The notes: generated from the sequence alone by a model not told the origin. A stretch of 33,820 bases of DNA from CAYVNU01 sp964453265 (GCA_964453265.1 CAYVNU010000009.1:1-33820), one strand, 5' to 3'. Counted from the stretch's first letter, positions 1-6,768 are shown. A program made the numbers and translations.

Positions 1-54
1 AGTAAGTAGTAAGTAGTAAGTAGTAAGTAGTAAGTAGTAAGTAGTAAGTAGTAA
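1..54. repeat. 7-bp tandem repeat array (AGTAAGT)n
   Basis: Seven exact head-to-tail copies of AGTAAGT run from position 1 to 49, followed by a partial copy. The array probably continues outside the window. The same unit in reverse orientation, also seven copies, lies at 33431-33483. It lies downstream of gatC and faces the opposite-sense CTAC heptads at 69-96, so the two can fold into a long imperfect hairpin. Confidence 0.95.
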
Positions 55-68
55 GGTGCATTTGCTTG

Positions 69-96
69 CTACCTACTACCCACTACATGCTACTAT
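69..96. repeat. degenerate CTACNNN heptad array
   Basis: Four heptads, CTACCTA, CTACCCA, CTACATG and CTACTAT, run in exact 7-bp register up to the gatC stop codon. They are roughly complementary to the AGTAAGT array at 1-54. The same pairing of AGTA-type and CTAC-type heptads is repeated upstream of clpC at 10847-10910. A role as a terminator-like hairpin behind gatC is inference. Confidence 0.8.
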
Positions 97-377
97 CACA
101 ATATTGCTTTAACCTTAAAATACCCGTCCTTCATTTCCGGAGCCTGGGAAAAAATTTCGTTTCTGTTGCCATGATCAACTACAACGTCCATACGCTGTAC
201 GTTTACTAATCCTGTTACTTGAGACACTTCTTCCAAACCCGCAACATCTACATTCTTTAGCTCTTCTACATAGTCTAAAACAGCGGAAAGATCTTTTTGA
301 AACTTTTCCACTTCATTTTCAGTTAATTCAATACGAGCCAAAACAGCAATTTTCTTAACCTCTTCTTTAGTAAGCAT
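96..377 (-). CDS. gatC: Aspartyl/glutamyl-tRNA(Asn/Gln) amidotransferase subunit C
   Basis: Small GatC subunit of the GatCAB amidotransferase, which converts Glu-tRNA(Gln) or Asp-tRNA(Asn) to the amidated form in the cytoplasm. The 93-residue protein starts MLTKEEVKKIAVLARIELTE and has the family's helical N-terminus, the LDYVEELKNVDV segment and the DxxxxxxxR(N)xIFSQAPE-type C-terminal segment, close to the usual 90-100 residues. An in-frame ATG 12 codons upstream exists, but the shorter start aligns with the family and sits 6 nt after a good -10 box, which would give a leaderless mRNA. It lies 56 nt downstream of secA on the same strand. gatA and gatB are not in the window. The stop is TGA. 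Confidence 0.93.
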   Translation of the reverse strand: MLTKEEVKKIAVLARIELTENEVEKFQKDLSAVLDYVEELKNVDVAGLEEVSQVTGLVNVQRMDVVVDHGNRNEIFSQAPEMKDGYFKVKAIL

Positions 378-383
378 ACTTAA

Positions 384-413
384 AGTATAGCAAAAACAAG
401 CAGATTTTGGCAA
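384..413 (-). promoter_or_regulatory. sigma70-type promoter of gatC (leaderless)
   Basis: On the minus strand TTGCCA (408-413) and TATACT (384-389) are separated by 18 nt, and the ATG of gatC begins 6 nt after the -10 box. The expected transcription start is therefore at or next to the start codon. No Shine-Dalgarno sequence is present. A 10-bp direct duplication (caatcttgct twice, 411-430) overlaps the -35 edge. Confidence 0.65.
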
Positions 414-433
414 TCTTGCTCAATCTTGCTCAA

Positions 434-2890
434 TTATTTTAACATTCCCTGTTGATTTAACCTTAAGAAAATTGCGCTTAAAAATTGTTTTTTTATTTCC
501 AATTGCAAATTTTCAAACAAAGTTTTTGCTTCCAAAATGTAGTCAATTAAAGGGTCTTCGGAAGCATAAGACAACAAACTGGCTTCTTCTTTTAAAATTT
601 CCATAATCTCCAAGTGCACGCTCCAATTAGTATCTATTATTTGTAAAATTAAATTTTGACTGGCTGCATATACTTCCGGGTCTTTTTTCAATTTTTCTGC
701 CAGACTAACTAAATAAGTAGCCGATTTCTCCACAGCTTGCTGTAAATTTAACTCCATCTCTTGCCTGGTTATTTTCTTTTGATCTTTTTTAGGATCAACC
801 CAAAAAGGATTAAGCCACTCGTTAAAAAACCCAGCCAGTTGTTTTGCCGGACGCTTGTCTAAATTTTCCAGCTGTTTAAAATCTTCCGGTTCAACAACAA
901 TATTAAAAATTTTTGTAACTTCTTGCGCGATTAATTTTGGTTCCTGTAATTTCAAAATTGAAGTTACTACGTTGTAAATACTCTCTTTTAAAAATTTGCT
1001 AAAATTTTGCTCGTTTTCTAAAAGCGAATCGCGCATGCCATAAATATAATGCCTCTGAAAATTGGTTACGCTGTCGTACTTATACAAATAAATGCGCGAG
1101 TCAAAGTTTTTACTTTCCACAAAATCCTGCGCTTTCTTAAACGCACTATCTAAGGAAGGAGCGGAAATATATTCGTCCTCGGGAATATCCAACGTTTCCA
1201 TTACATCAATAATTTTTTCACTGCCAAACAACTGCATAATCTCATCTTCCATGGAAATCATAAAAACACTCTCACCCGGTTCACCCTGGCGGCCACTGCG
1301 ACCGATTAACTGCCCATCTATCCTGCGAGATTCATGACGCTCAGTGCCAATAACGTACATCCCTCCCATTTCCTCCACACCCGGCCCAAGTAAAATGTCC
1401 GTCCCTCTTCCGGCCATATTAGTTGCCACAGTTACCATACCGGACTGTCCGGCCTGAGCAATTTTTTCCGCCTCCGCCCTATGATCTTTAGCTGTTAAAA
1501 GTTGATGTGGCACATTAGATTCAAAAAGCATTTGAGAAACTGCGTGAGCTGTCTCAACATTTCTAGCACCAACTAACACCGGCTGTCCTCTTCCATTTAT
1601 TTGCTTAATTTTTTTTATTAAAGAAATAAATTTACCTTTTTGAGTTTTGAAAAATAAGTCATTGTGGTCAATCCTTGCCATTGGCCTATTGGTTGGAATT
1701 CTTACAATATCCAGCTTGTAAACATGACTAAACTCTCCTCTGGAATCCATAACCGTACCACTCATGCCGGAAAGTTTTTCATACATTGGAAAAAAATTCT
1801 GAAAAGTAATGGCTGCTACGGTTCTGTCGGCTTCTTTAACTTTTACCCGCTCCTTAGCTTCAATGGCCTGATGCACACCGTCAGTAAAACGCCTGCCCGG
1901 CAAAACGCGGCCGGTAAATTCATCTACAATTTCCACTCCTTCACTGCTAATAATATAATCCCGGTCTCTTTCAAAAATTACTTTGGCCTTTAAACATACA
2001 TCCAAATAAAAAACATACATCGGATTGTCCTTGGAGAAAATTTGGCTGCCTAAAAGTTTTTCAGCCTTGTCCAAACCTTTGGTAGTCATACTTAAAAATT
2101 TGTTTTTGTAATCTACCGTGTAATCCTCGTCTTCTTTTAAGTCATTGGCAATGCGGGTAAACAGGTCATAGTACTGTCTTTCTTCCTTAACCGGTTCTGC
2201 AATTATTAAAGGCGTTCTGGATTCATCTATTAATATAGAGTCAATTTCGTCGACAATGCCAAAATTAAGCGGATGTTCCGCTCTTAGTACTCTATCCGAT
2301 TTTACAAAAACCAAATTGTCACGCAAATAATCAAAACCTATTTCCTGGTTCGTAACATAGGTAATATCACATAAATAATTCTTGCGGCGTTGATCATTCT
2401 TCATGGTAGAAGTTATATATCCAACCGAGAGTCCCAAAAAATCATACAGCTTCCCCATCCACTTAGCGTCTCTTTCCGCCAAATAATCGTTGGTGGTTAT
2501 TATGTGTACGCCTTTCCCGGCCAGCGCATTTAAATATACCGGCATTGTTTCGGTTAATGTCTTGCCTTCGCCCGCTTTCATTTCCGCCACCCTTCCGCTA
2601 TGAATTACCAAGCCTCCTAAAATTTGCACATCAAACGGCGATTGACCTAAAATTCTTCTCGCCGCTTCATTAACCAAAGCAAAAGCCGGCACAATTAAAG
2701 AATCTAATTTTGCGCCTTTTTTTATGTCGTCTTTAAAAGCTAAAGTGGCTAAACTCAGTTCTTTGTCCGTCCAACTTTTATACTCTTCGCGCTCCCGCAA
2801 AATCATCCTGACTTTATATTCAAGATCTTTTATTGCCAAGCCATCAACATACTCGTCAACCGAATTTTTTATTTTCTCCAAAAATGACAT
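434..2890 (-). CDS. secA: Preprotein translocase ATPase SecA
   Basis: Motor ATPase that drives preproteins through SecYEG at the inner face of the membrane. The 818-residue protein shows the SecA DEAD motor: Walker A MKAGEGKT at residues 104-111, ITTNDYLAERD near 131-141, DEIDS at 214-218 followed by LIDESRTPLIIA, and the second motor domain with VATNMAGRGTDI and an IGRSGRQGEPG motif. It is shorter than E. coli SecA (901), mainly because it ends in QFLSAIFLRLNQQGMLK without the C-terminal cysteine-rich zinc/SecB-binding tail. That absence is common in small genomes and suggests no SecB targeting. It is followed by gatC. There is no Shine-Dalgarno sequence; an extended -10 promoter lies about 60 nt upstream. 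Confidence 0.98.
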   Translation of the reverse strand: MSFLEKIKNSVDEYVDGLAIKDLEYKVRMILREREEYKSWTDKELSLATLAFKDDIKKGAKLDSLIVPAFALVNEAARRILGQSPFDVQILGGLVIHSGRVAEMKAGEGKTLTETMPVYLNALAGKGVHIITTNDYLAERDAKWMGKLYDFLGLSVGYITSTMKNDQRRKNYLCDITYVTNQEIGFDYLRDNLVFVKSDRVLRAEHPLNFGIVDEIDSILIDESRTPLIIAEPVKEERQYYDLFTRIANDLKEDEDYTVDYKNKFLSMTTKGLDKAEKLLGSQIFSKDNPMYVFYLDVCLKAKVIFERDRDYIISSEGVEIVDEFTGRVLPGRRFTDGVHQAIEAKERVKVKEADRTVAAITFQNFFPMYEKLSGMSGTVMDSRGEFSHVYKLDIVRIPTNRPMARIDHNDLFFKTQKGKFISLIKKIKQINGRGQPVLVGARNVETAHAVSQMLFESNVPHQLLTAKDHRAEAEKIAQAGQSGMVTVATNMAGRGTDILLGPGVEEMGGMYVIGTERHESRRIDGQLIGRSGRQGEPGESVFMISMEDEIMQLFGSEKIIDVMETLDIPEDEYISAPSLDSAFKKAQDFVESKNFDSRIYLYKYDSVTNFQRHYIYGMRDSLLENEQNFSKFLKESIYNVVTSILKLQEPKLIAQEVTKIFNIVVEPEDFKQLENLDKRPAKQLAGFFNEWLNPFWVDPKKDQKKITRQEMELNLQQAVEKSATYLVSLAEKLKKDPEVYAASQNLILQIIDTNWSVHLEIMEILKEEASLLSYASEDPLIDYILEAKTLFENLQLEIKKQFLSAIFLRLNQQGMLK

Positions 2891-2952
2891 TTTTAGATTT
2901 TATGTTTTTGTTTCCACTCGTAACCAGTCATCTGACACTCATAACATACAAT

Positions 2953-2961
2953 ATTATACCA
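2953..2961 (-). promoter_or_regulatory. extended -10 promoter of secA
   Basis: On the minus strand TGGTATAAT (TGn plus a consensus -10) lies 62 nt before the secA ATG. No convincing -35 hexamer is visible at the right distance. This is consistent with an extended -10 promoter and a 5' leader of about 55 nt. Confidence 0.6.
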
Positions 2962-2979
2962 TAATTCCACTCAAAATAA

Positions 2980-3014
2980 AAAACCGTCCTAAGCGAAAGC
3001 CAAGTGACGGTTTT
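2980..3014 (-). terminator. intrinsic terminator after the 54-aa ORF
   Basis: A 9-bp stem (aaaaccgtc / gacggtttt) closes a 17-nt loop and is followed on the minus strand by a T-rich tract. It lies 11 nt beyond the stop of the small ORF at 3025-3189 and just before the secA promoter. The + strand side is also T-rich, so it may work in both directions. Confidence 0.75.
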
Positions 3015-3024
3015 ATTAATTTTT

Positions 3025-3189
3025 TTAAACAACCTTTTCCAATTCTTCCAAATTTATTTTCACGCCGGCTTTGTCCCCAATCTGTTTTACCCAATTAGCA
3101 ATAACATTTTCTCTAGCCTTCAACTCAAAATAGTGATTGTCTGAAAGCTTTAAAAAACTATAATCTTTTTTTGTATTTTGCGCGTCCAT
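3025..3189 (-). CDS. small orphan protein, 54 aa, function unknown
   Basis: An ATG-to-TAA frame reads MDAQNTKKDY, continues with SFLKLSDNHYFELKARENVI, and ends in NLEELEKVV. It is mixed alpha/beta and charged, with no signal peptide or membrane segment. I recognise no family. Support for a real gene is strong: it has a consensus promoter (TTGACA, 16 nt, TATAAT) placed 6 nt before the ATG, and its own hairpin terminator 11 nt after the stop, making a complete monocistronic unit between secA and the phosphoribosyltransferase. The mRNA should be leaderless. Confidence 0.75.
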   Translation of the reverse strand: MDAQNTKKDYSFLKLSDNHYFELKARENVIANWVKQIGDKAGVKINLEELEKVV

Positions 3190-3195
3190 ATATAA

Positions 3196-3223
3196 ATTAT
3201 ACTCCCATTATTTTGACTGTCAA
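3196..3223 (-). promoter_or_regulatory. consensus sigma70 promoter, leaderless start
   Basis: Minus strand TTGACA (3218-3223), a 16-nt spacer and TATAAT (3196-3201) match both consensus hexamers. The ATG of the 54-aa ORF starts 6 nt after the -10 box, so transcription would begin at or beside the start codon. Confidence 0.8.
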
Positions 3224-3233
3224 ACAAACAAAA

Positions 3234-3270
3234 TCCGGCAGGCGCTTTTTTAAAAAAGGCGCCTGCCGGA
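3234..3270. repeat. GC-rich palindrome next to the phosphoribosyltransferase gene
   Basis: tccggcaggcgc (3234-3245) pairs exactly with gcgcctgccgga (3259-3270) around a T6/A6 centre, giving about 18 bp of stem with one bulged G. It lies 13 nt downstream of the phosphoribosyltransferase stop and could serve as its terminator, but no T-tract follows on the minus strand. The CGGCAGG core recurs in the palindromes at 13761-13776 and 24032-24047. Confidence 0.8.
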
Positions 3271-3283
3271 CATGACAGAAAAA

Positions 3284-4138
3284 TCAGAGAAAATTTTGCA
3301 GGAATTCCACAAAACGCAAATCTTCAGGCATTCCGGGCAGTTTGCGTTCAATATCTCTACCCAGAACCGGTTTGCCGGAAAGCTTTTCGGTCATTTCAAA
3401 AACCTGCGCAGCCTGCTTTGTGCAGACTCTGGAAAAAGACTCTTGCCAGCGGAGTGGAACTGAAGCCCAATCGCCAGGTCTCCCAAATGGCAATAGGTAC
3501 GGAAGCCCAACGTTCTTACTTCCAACTACAAACCTTCCACACCTGGGCACGCCCGGCAAAAAGTCGCGCTGACAGATTTCGTCAACGACTTCCTTTACCA
3601 GGTAAACCGCCGAAACTTCAACTCCGCACTCTTTGAGCAGTTGCTCTCCCGCCCCAACGCACACGCCAGCCAACACCTTCTTAACTAAAATACCCGCGCT
3701 TGCCAATTCTTCAATTGCAAACTTCATCTGGTGCCCGCTAAACACTACGTCGTCCACCAAAGCAATTTCATGCAGCTTCTGTTCTTCCAATACTTTGATC
3801 TGATTCTGAAGCGTTGATGTTCCAAACCGCGGCATCAATCCGGCATCGTTACCAAACTGATCCACAGCCCGGCTAACTTGGATTGTGTTTAGGGACTGAA
3901 AGTAAACCCCGTCCATAGACACGAAAGGCAGTCTGCTTTCCTGCGCCCACTTAGTTAGCTGCTGACTGATTACTAACTCTTTAGCGAGAACGACCTCGCC
4001 AAAAATCTTTGTCAGCATAGTCATCATTTCACCAAGCAGTGAAGCAAAGAAGGCCGTATTTGGTATGGTAAATCCTTTGCGGTTGGCCCACCCGCCAAGC
4101 AACATATGGGCATCCTCGGAGAGTACAAAAGGTTTCAT
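3284..4138 (-). CDS. phosphoribosyltransferase-fold protein (type I PRTase-like)
   Basis: A 284-residue protein with a PRPP-binding-loop signature, ALVDDVVFSG, at about residues 126-135, flanked by the alternating strand/helix pattern of type I phosphoribosyltransferases. The substrate is not evident. An ATG 20 codons upstream is in frame, but the start chosen here (4138) overlaps the TGA of the upstream acetyltransferase as ATGA, the standard arrangement for translational coupling. The gene is much richer in G+C (33 of 60 bases in 3421-3480) than its neighbours, as is the acetyltransferase, so the pair probably arrived together by transfer. It may act on a nucleotide or base modified by the GNAT partner; that link is inference only. 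Confidence 0.75.
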   Translation of the reverse strand: MKPFVLSEDAHMLLGGWANRKGFTIPNTAFFASLLGEMMTMLTKIFGEVVLAKELVISQQLTKWAQESRLPFVSMDGVYFQSLNTIQVSRAVDQFGNDAGLMPRFGTSTLQNQIKVLEEQKLHEIALVDDVVFSGHQMKFAIEELASAGILVKKVLAGVCVGAGEQLLKECGVEVSAVYLVKEVVDEICQRDFLPGVPRCGRFVVGSKNVGLPYLLPFGRPGDWASVPLRWQESFSRVCTKQAAQVFEMTEKLSGKPVLGRDIERKLPGMPEDLRFVEFLQNFL

Positions 4139-4701
4139 GCTTTTGCGACCCCCAAAATATAAGACATGACTTTTTCGTACCACCAATACTCGTGGCACAG
4201 TCCAGGCACCTGGCTGCTAGGTGTTTTAATCCCAGTGCGTTTGAAGCCACAGCGCTCCGCAATGCTAATAATAGGCGCATTGTCATCCCGCATGCGAGTA
4301 AGAACCAAAACAGGTTTGTACTCAGCCTCGAGCTGTAAAATAAATTCCTTTCTCAAAGCCAAACCAATTCCCTGTCCTTGCCACGCAGGATCAACCAACA
4401 CTTCCTGCTCCCACACGACACGACAGAACTCCCGGGGAAAGGTGCGCGCGAAATCTGCTAAAGCTTCCCCACGCTCTGCCCCCAACTCCTCCAGACTCAC
4501 AACTTTCCACCAAATAGCGCCGACCACCCCATCTTCTCTGATTGCCACGAGTCCTTTGACGGATCCATTTACAATTTTATCAAGCCTCGACGCGACTTGT
4601 TGTTCAGTCAAAAGCTCAAACCAGGGAAACCCGCTAAACGCGCGTTTATAGATCAGCCCAACTTCGCACAAATCCTCGTCCTGCATTTTTCTAATCTTCA
4701 T
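4135..4701 (-). CDS. GNAT-family N-acetyltransferase
   Basis: A 188-residue GNAT-fold enzyme that would transfer an acetyl group from acetyl-CoA to an unknown amine. The acetyl-CoA-binding motif A is clear: EQEVLVDPAWQGQGIGLALR, with the QGQGIG pyrophosphate loop. The C-terminal part (DNAPIISIAERCGFKRTG) matches the family's motif B region. It is preceded by a strong Shine-Dalgarno sequence (TTGGAGG, 4 nt before the ATG), unlike most genes here. It overlaps the phosphoribosyltransferase by 4 nt. G+C is high (35 of 60 bases in 4201-4260), against about 16 of 60 just upstream at 4801-4860. The high G+C and the unusual ribosome-binding site both suggest acquisition from another genome. Confidence 0.85.
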   Translation of the reverse strand: MKIRKMQDEDLCEVGLIYKRAFSGFPWFELLTEQQVASRLDKIVNGSVKGLVAIREDGVVGAIWWKVVSLEELGAERGEALADFARTFPREFCRVVWEQEVLVDPAWQGQGIGLALRKEFILQLEAEYKPVLVLTRMRDDNAPIISIAERCGFKRTGIKTPSSQVPGLCHEYWWYEKVMSYILGVAKA

Positions 4702-4784
4702 ACAGCCTCCAATTAAAATTCCCCTTCAAAAAATTTCTTCTAAGAAGGGACTGAGGGTGAAAATAAAACACAACCAATCTCTTC

Positions 4785-6053
4785 TTACAAGAGACGGCTT
4801 TGATGGCTAATATTTTTTTCGGATATTTTTTTCATTTTGTAACAAATTACTTCCTTATACTGACCAACTAATAAAGGGTAAAATTCTTCTGAACCCATTT
4901 TCATTTTTGTGAAATCCGTGAATTTGAATCGGATGTTTTCCAGGGAATTTAAAACTTTCCCATAAACTTGATATAAATTTTTTCCTTTGAGGACTAGCTC
5001 TAAATTATCAAAATCGATTGAATTAATTGTTTTAAGAATTCTTACTAATTGGCTTAAAGTTTTCCTAGAATTTTTTGGACCACATTCAATTTCTAATCCA
5101 CGCTCAACAAACTTAGTTATCGGACCAGTCTTTTTTCGAGAATCCCAGATAACTATATTTTTTATTGGCAATAACGCGGCCAAAGCTAAATTTTCAAAGC
5201 TAGGATTAGTAACAATGCTAAAAATTCCGCTCGTGGCTGTTGTGCTGTGAATATCAATAGTAAAGCTATATTTTTTTGCTAATTCCAAAAGCTGAAAAGC
5301 TCTTCTTTTTTCATACTGCTTAGAAAACTTATTTCCAGGAGCAACTCTATTTAAGTCAGTCTTAATAAATCTCGTTTTTTTATTTAAAGCCTTTTTGTTG
5401 GCAATAACCCAAGCAAAACGATTATTTAAGATTTGTTTATCGATAATTTTCATAGCCTTTATTCCAATCGGTTCATCGCCGTGAACAGCGGTTAAAACTA
5501 AAGCATCTTTTCTTTTTTGCATAACCAAATCAATAGCTTTTTTCACAGCCTGTTTTGGAGTTGTTGCTACTTCTACTTTTATCCTTTGCCTCGCATCAAA
5601 ATATTTCTCAGATAATTTACTACTCCAGCCGCCGGTATTTTTTATTACAACAATTGGAATATTAGCTTGATAAGCAATGGCCATTTCAGTAAGAGTGCCG
5701 GAGCCTCCGCCCAGACAAATTATTACGTCGCAACTAAGAACTAAACTTAATTCTCTGCCGCCGCCTCTTTCCAAACCACTGGCAATAACCACATCTGCTC
5801 CTGAGTTTTGATAAATTCCTAAACCCTTGCCATAAGTTACACCAATACTTAAGCCCCCTGCTTTTTTAGTAGCTCTTGATGCAACCGTAGACAAAGAATC
5901 CGAATCTTTTTCCGCGCCATAAATAAGCGTGGCATTATTTTTAGCAATGTAAAAACCAAGCATCGCAGCAATTCTTTCTAATTTTTTTGAATAATTCAAA
6001 TCCGCCATAGAACCCATAACACCGATTTGAATTTTCCTATTTAATTCTTTCAT
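4785..6053 (-). CDS. LOG-family (TIGR00725-like) domain fused to succinylglutamate desuccinylase/aspartoacylase-like domain
   Basis: A 422-residue two-domain protein. Residues about 7-180 form a LOG/SLOG Rossmann domain: IGVMGSMADL at the start, GLERGGGRELSLVLSCDVII near 93-112 and the phosphate-binding GGGSGTLTEM at 115-124. Residues about 183-400 look like an M14-family zinc deacylase of the AstE/AspA type: HGDE (H191, E194) and H269 in IDIHSTT as zinc ligands, DLNR at 233-236, and E323 in EIECGP matching the catalytic glutamate region. All key residues appear present, so both halves may be active. The substrate is unknown; a nucleotide-derived ligand for the LOG half and an acyl-amino group for the deacylase half are inferences. 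No Shine-Dalgarno is visible. It follows the TrpR-like gene across a terminator. Confidence 0.8.
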   Translation of the reverse strand: MKELNRKIQIGVMGSMADLNYSKKLERIAAMLGFYIAKNNATLIYGAEKDSDSLSTVASRATKKAGGLSIGVTYGKGLGIYQNSGADVVIASGLERGGGRELSLVLSCDVIICLGGGSGTLTEMAIAYQANIPIVVIKNTGGWSSKLSEKYFDARQRIKVEVATTPKQAVKKAIDLVMQKRKDALVLTAVHGDEPIGIKAMKIIDKQILNNRFAWVIANKKALNKKTRFIKTDLNRVAPGNKFSKQYEKRRAFQLLELAKKYSFTIDIHSTTATSGIFSIVTNPSFENLALAALLPIKNIVIWDSRKKTGPITKFVERGLEIECGPKNSRKTLSQLVRILKTINSIDFDNLELVLKGKNLYQVYGKVLNSLENIRFKFTDFTKMKMGSEEFYPLLVGQYKEVICYKMKKISEKNISHQSRLL

Positions 6054-6087
6054 AATATTTTTTAATTAATTTAATAAACAAAAAACC

Positions 6088-6106
6088 CCTTCTCGTAAAG
6101 AGAAGG
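6088..6106 (-). terminator. intrinsic terminator of the TrpR-like gene
   Basis: CCTTCTC (6088-6094) pairs with GAGAAGG (6100-6106) around a 5-nt loop. On the minus strand it is followed by GGTTTTTTG. It lies between the TrpR-like gene and the LOG/deacylase fusion gene and probably separates their transcripts, or attenuates the second. Confidence 0.7.
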
Positions 6107-6148
6107 AGCTGTTTTGATTTCTAGTCCTTTTGCCTTAGTGTACTAGCC

Positions 6149-6177
6149 TGTCCGCCGAAGCCTTGGCGAAGGAGGAT
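6149..6177. repeat. GC-rich palindromic repeat (TTCGCCAAGGCTTCGGCGG type)
   Basis: On the minus strand this spacer reads TCCTTCGCCAAGGCTTCGGCGG, broken here as CTTCGCCAAGGCT plus TCGGCGG, and forms a short hairpin (CGCC/GGCG). The CTTCGCCAAGGCT core is identical to the first bases of the elements that follow the tRNA-Ser genes at 14811 and 15278, so this is one of a dispersed family. Confidence 0.65.
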
Positions 6178-6200
6178 ACGCTGATACACGAAAAAAGAAA

Positions 6201-6527
6201 TCAACCCAAAACCTTCTCTGCGAGAAGTGGGTTGCTATGATGTTTGGAAAAACGGTTGATGATGAGCTTATACCCGCCCATACCTTTGTTCAGCCACTTG
6301 CCTATGCGGGCAATGGTGCGGGGAGAAAGGCCGGTTTTACCGGCTATGGTGGTGTAAGATATTTTACGCTCTAACATTTGCGCAGCTAAAAAACGGTTGC
6401 CAAATTCTTCTAGTTCACTTTCTGTGAGTAAATCACGAAAAAAACTTTTGGCTTCGGGTAAATTCTTCAATTCCAAAACCGCCCTTAAAAGGTTTTCGGT
6501 TTTTTTGTTGTTCCAGGTTATAGGCAT
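6201..6527 (-). CDS. YerC/YecD-type TrpR-related DNA-binding protein
   Basis: A 108-residue protein of the TrpR-like superfamily. It shows the helical scaffold FFRDLLTESELEEFGNRFLA (about residues 29-48) and the helix-turn-helix YTTIAGKTGLSPRTIARIGKW (about 58-78), followed by GMGGYKL, the sequence pattern of the YerC/YecD family. Such proteins are cytoplasmic transcription regulators; the ligand is unknown. The C-terminal tail after RFSKHH overlaps an inverted repeat (6203-6233) and is probably not part of the fold. A tandem AGTTATC array and a 14-bp palindrome lie upstream and may be its own operator. It is divergent from lemA. Confidence 0.85.
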   Translation of the reverse strand: MPITWNNKKTENLLRAVLELKNLPEAKSFFRDLLTESELEEFGNRFLAAQMLERKISYTTIAGKTGLSPRTIARIGKWLNKGMGGYKLIINRFSKHHSNPLLAEKVLG

Positions 6528-6533
6528 ATATAT

Positions 6534-6557
6534 AGTTATCAGTTATCAGTTATCAGT
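6534..6557. repeat. 7-bp tandem repeat (AGTTATC)3
   Basis: Three exact AGTTATC units plus a partial fourth lie 7 nt upstream of the TrpR-like ATG. The unit differs from AGTAAGT at the window ends, but the period is the same. Confidence 0.85.
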
Positions 6558-6579
6558 TTGATATTAATTTTGAATATTT

Positions 6580-6615
6580 GCTATACTTGGGTATAGCACT
6601 TTACCCAAGTATAGC
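6580..6615. promoter_or_regulatory. large inverted repeat, candidate operator
   Basis: GCTATACTTGGGTA (6580-6593) and TACCCAAGTATAGC (6602-6615) are perfect 14-bp inverted arms around an 8-nt centre. A third TATAGC half-site (6592-6597) overlaps the left arm and spacer. The element lies between the divergent TrpR-like and lemA genes and is a natural binding site for a dimeric HTH protein such as the adjacent TrpR-like product. It also contains TATACT/TATACC sequences that could be -10 boxes. Confidence 0.7.
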
Positions 6616-6731
6616 GGGTTATGTAAATTCTGTCAATAGTAATATATTTATAGGCTAAGGTATTAAATTTCTAGATTTAAAAGCCTTTAAATAAACTTCT
6701 ATTAAAATGCTCTATGTTTTTGTCAAAAAAG

Positions 6732-6740
6732 TGCTATAAT
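6732..6740 (+). promoter_or_regulatory. extended -10 promoter of the lemA operon
   Basis: TGCTATAAT is a TGn-extended consensus -10 box. The lemA ATG is 28 nt downstream. No good -35 hexamer is seen at 17 nt. The spacer to lemA lacks a Shine-Dalgarno sequence. Confidence 0.6.
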
Positions 6741-6768
6741 TAAATATATAACAATTAAGTATAAAAAT

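Noticed and set aside
1..96. CRISPR-like array at the window start and end
   Set aside because: The repeats are 7 bp, contiguous and without spacers, and no cas gene is present.
1092..1337. ORFs antisense to secA, clpC, radA and the large T4SS protein
   Set aside because: They lie wholly inside well-supported genes on the other strand, show no family pattern and have biased, shadow-like composition.
434..2890. Alternative genetic code (TGA = Gly) as in some Patescibacteria
   Set aside because: TGA is used as a true stop at gatC, htpX, recX, the GNAT and other genes, and long frames contain no in-frame TGA.
4139..4198. Upstream ATG (4198) for the phosphoribosyltransferase gene
   Set aside because: It would overlap the GNAT gene by 64 nt; the ATGA overlap at 4138 is the normal coupled start, and the extra 20 residues have no family look.
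4785..6053. Nucleotide-signalling defence system built on the SLOG-type domain
   Set aside because: No partner nucleotidyltransferase, TIR, or effector gene is adjacent; a metabolic or salvage role is just as likely, so no system is claimed.
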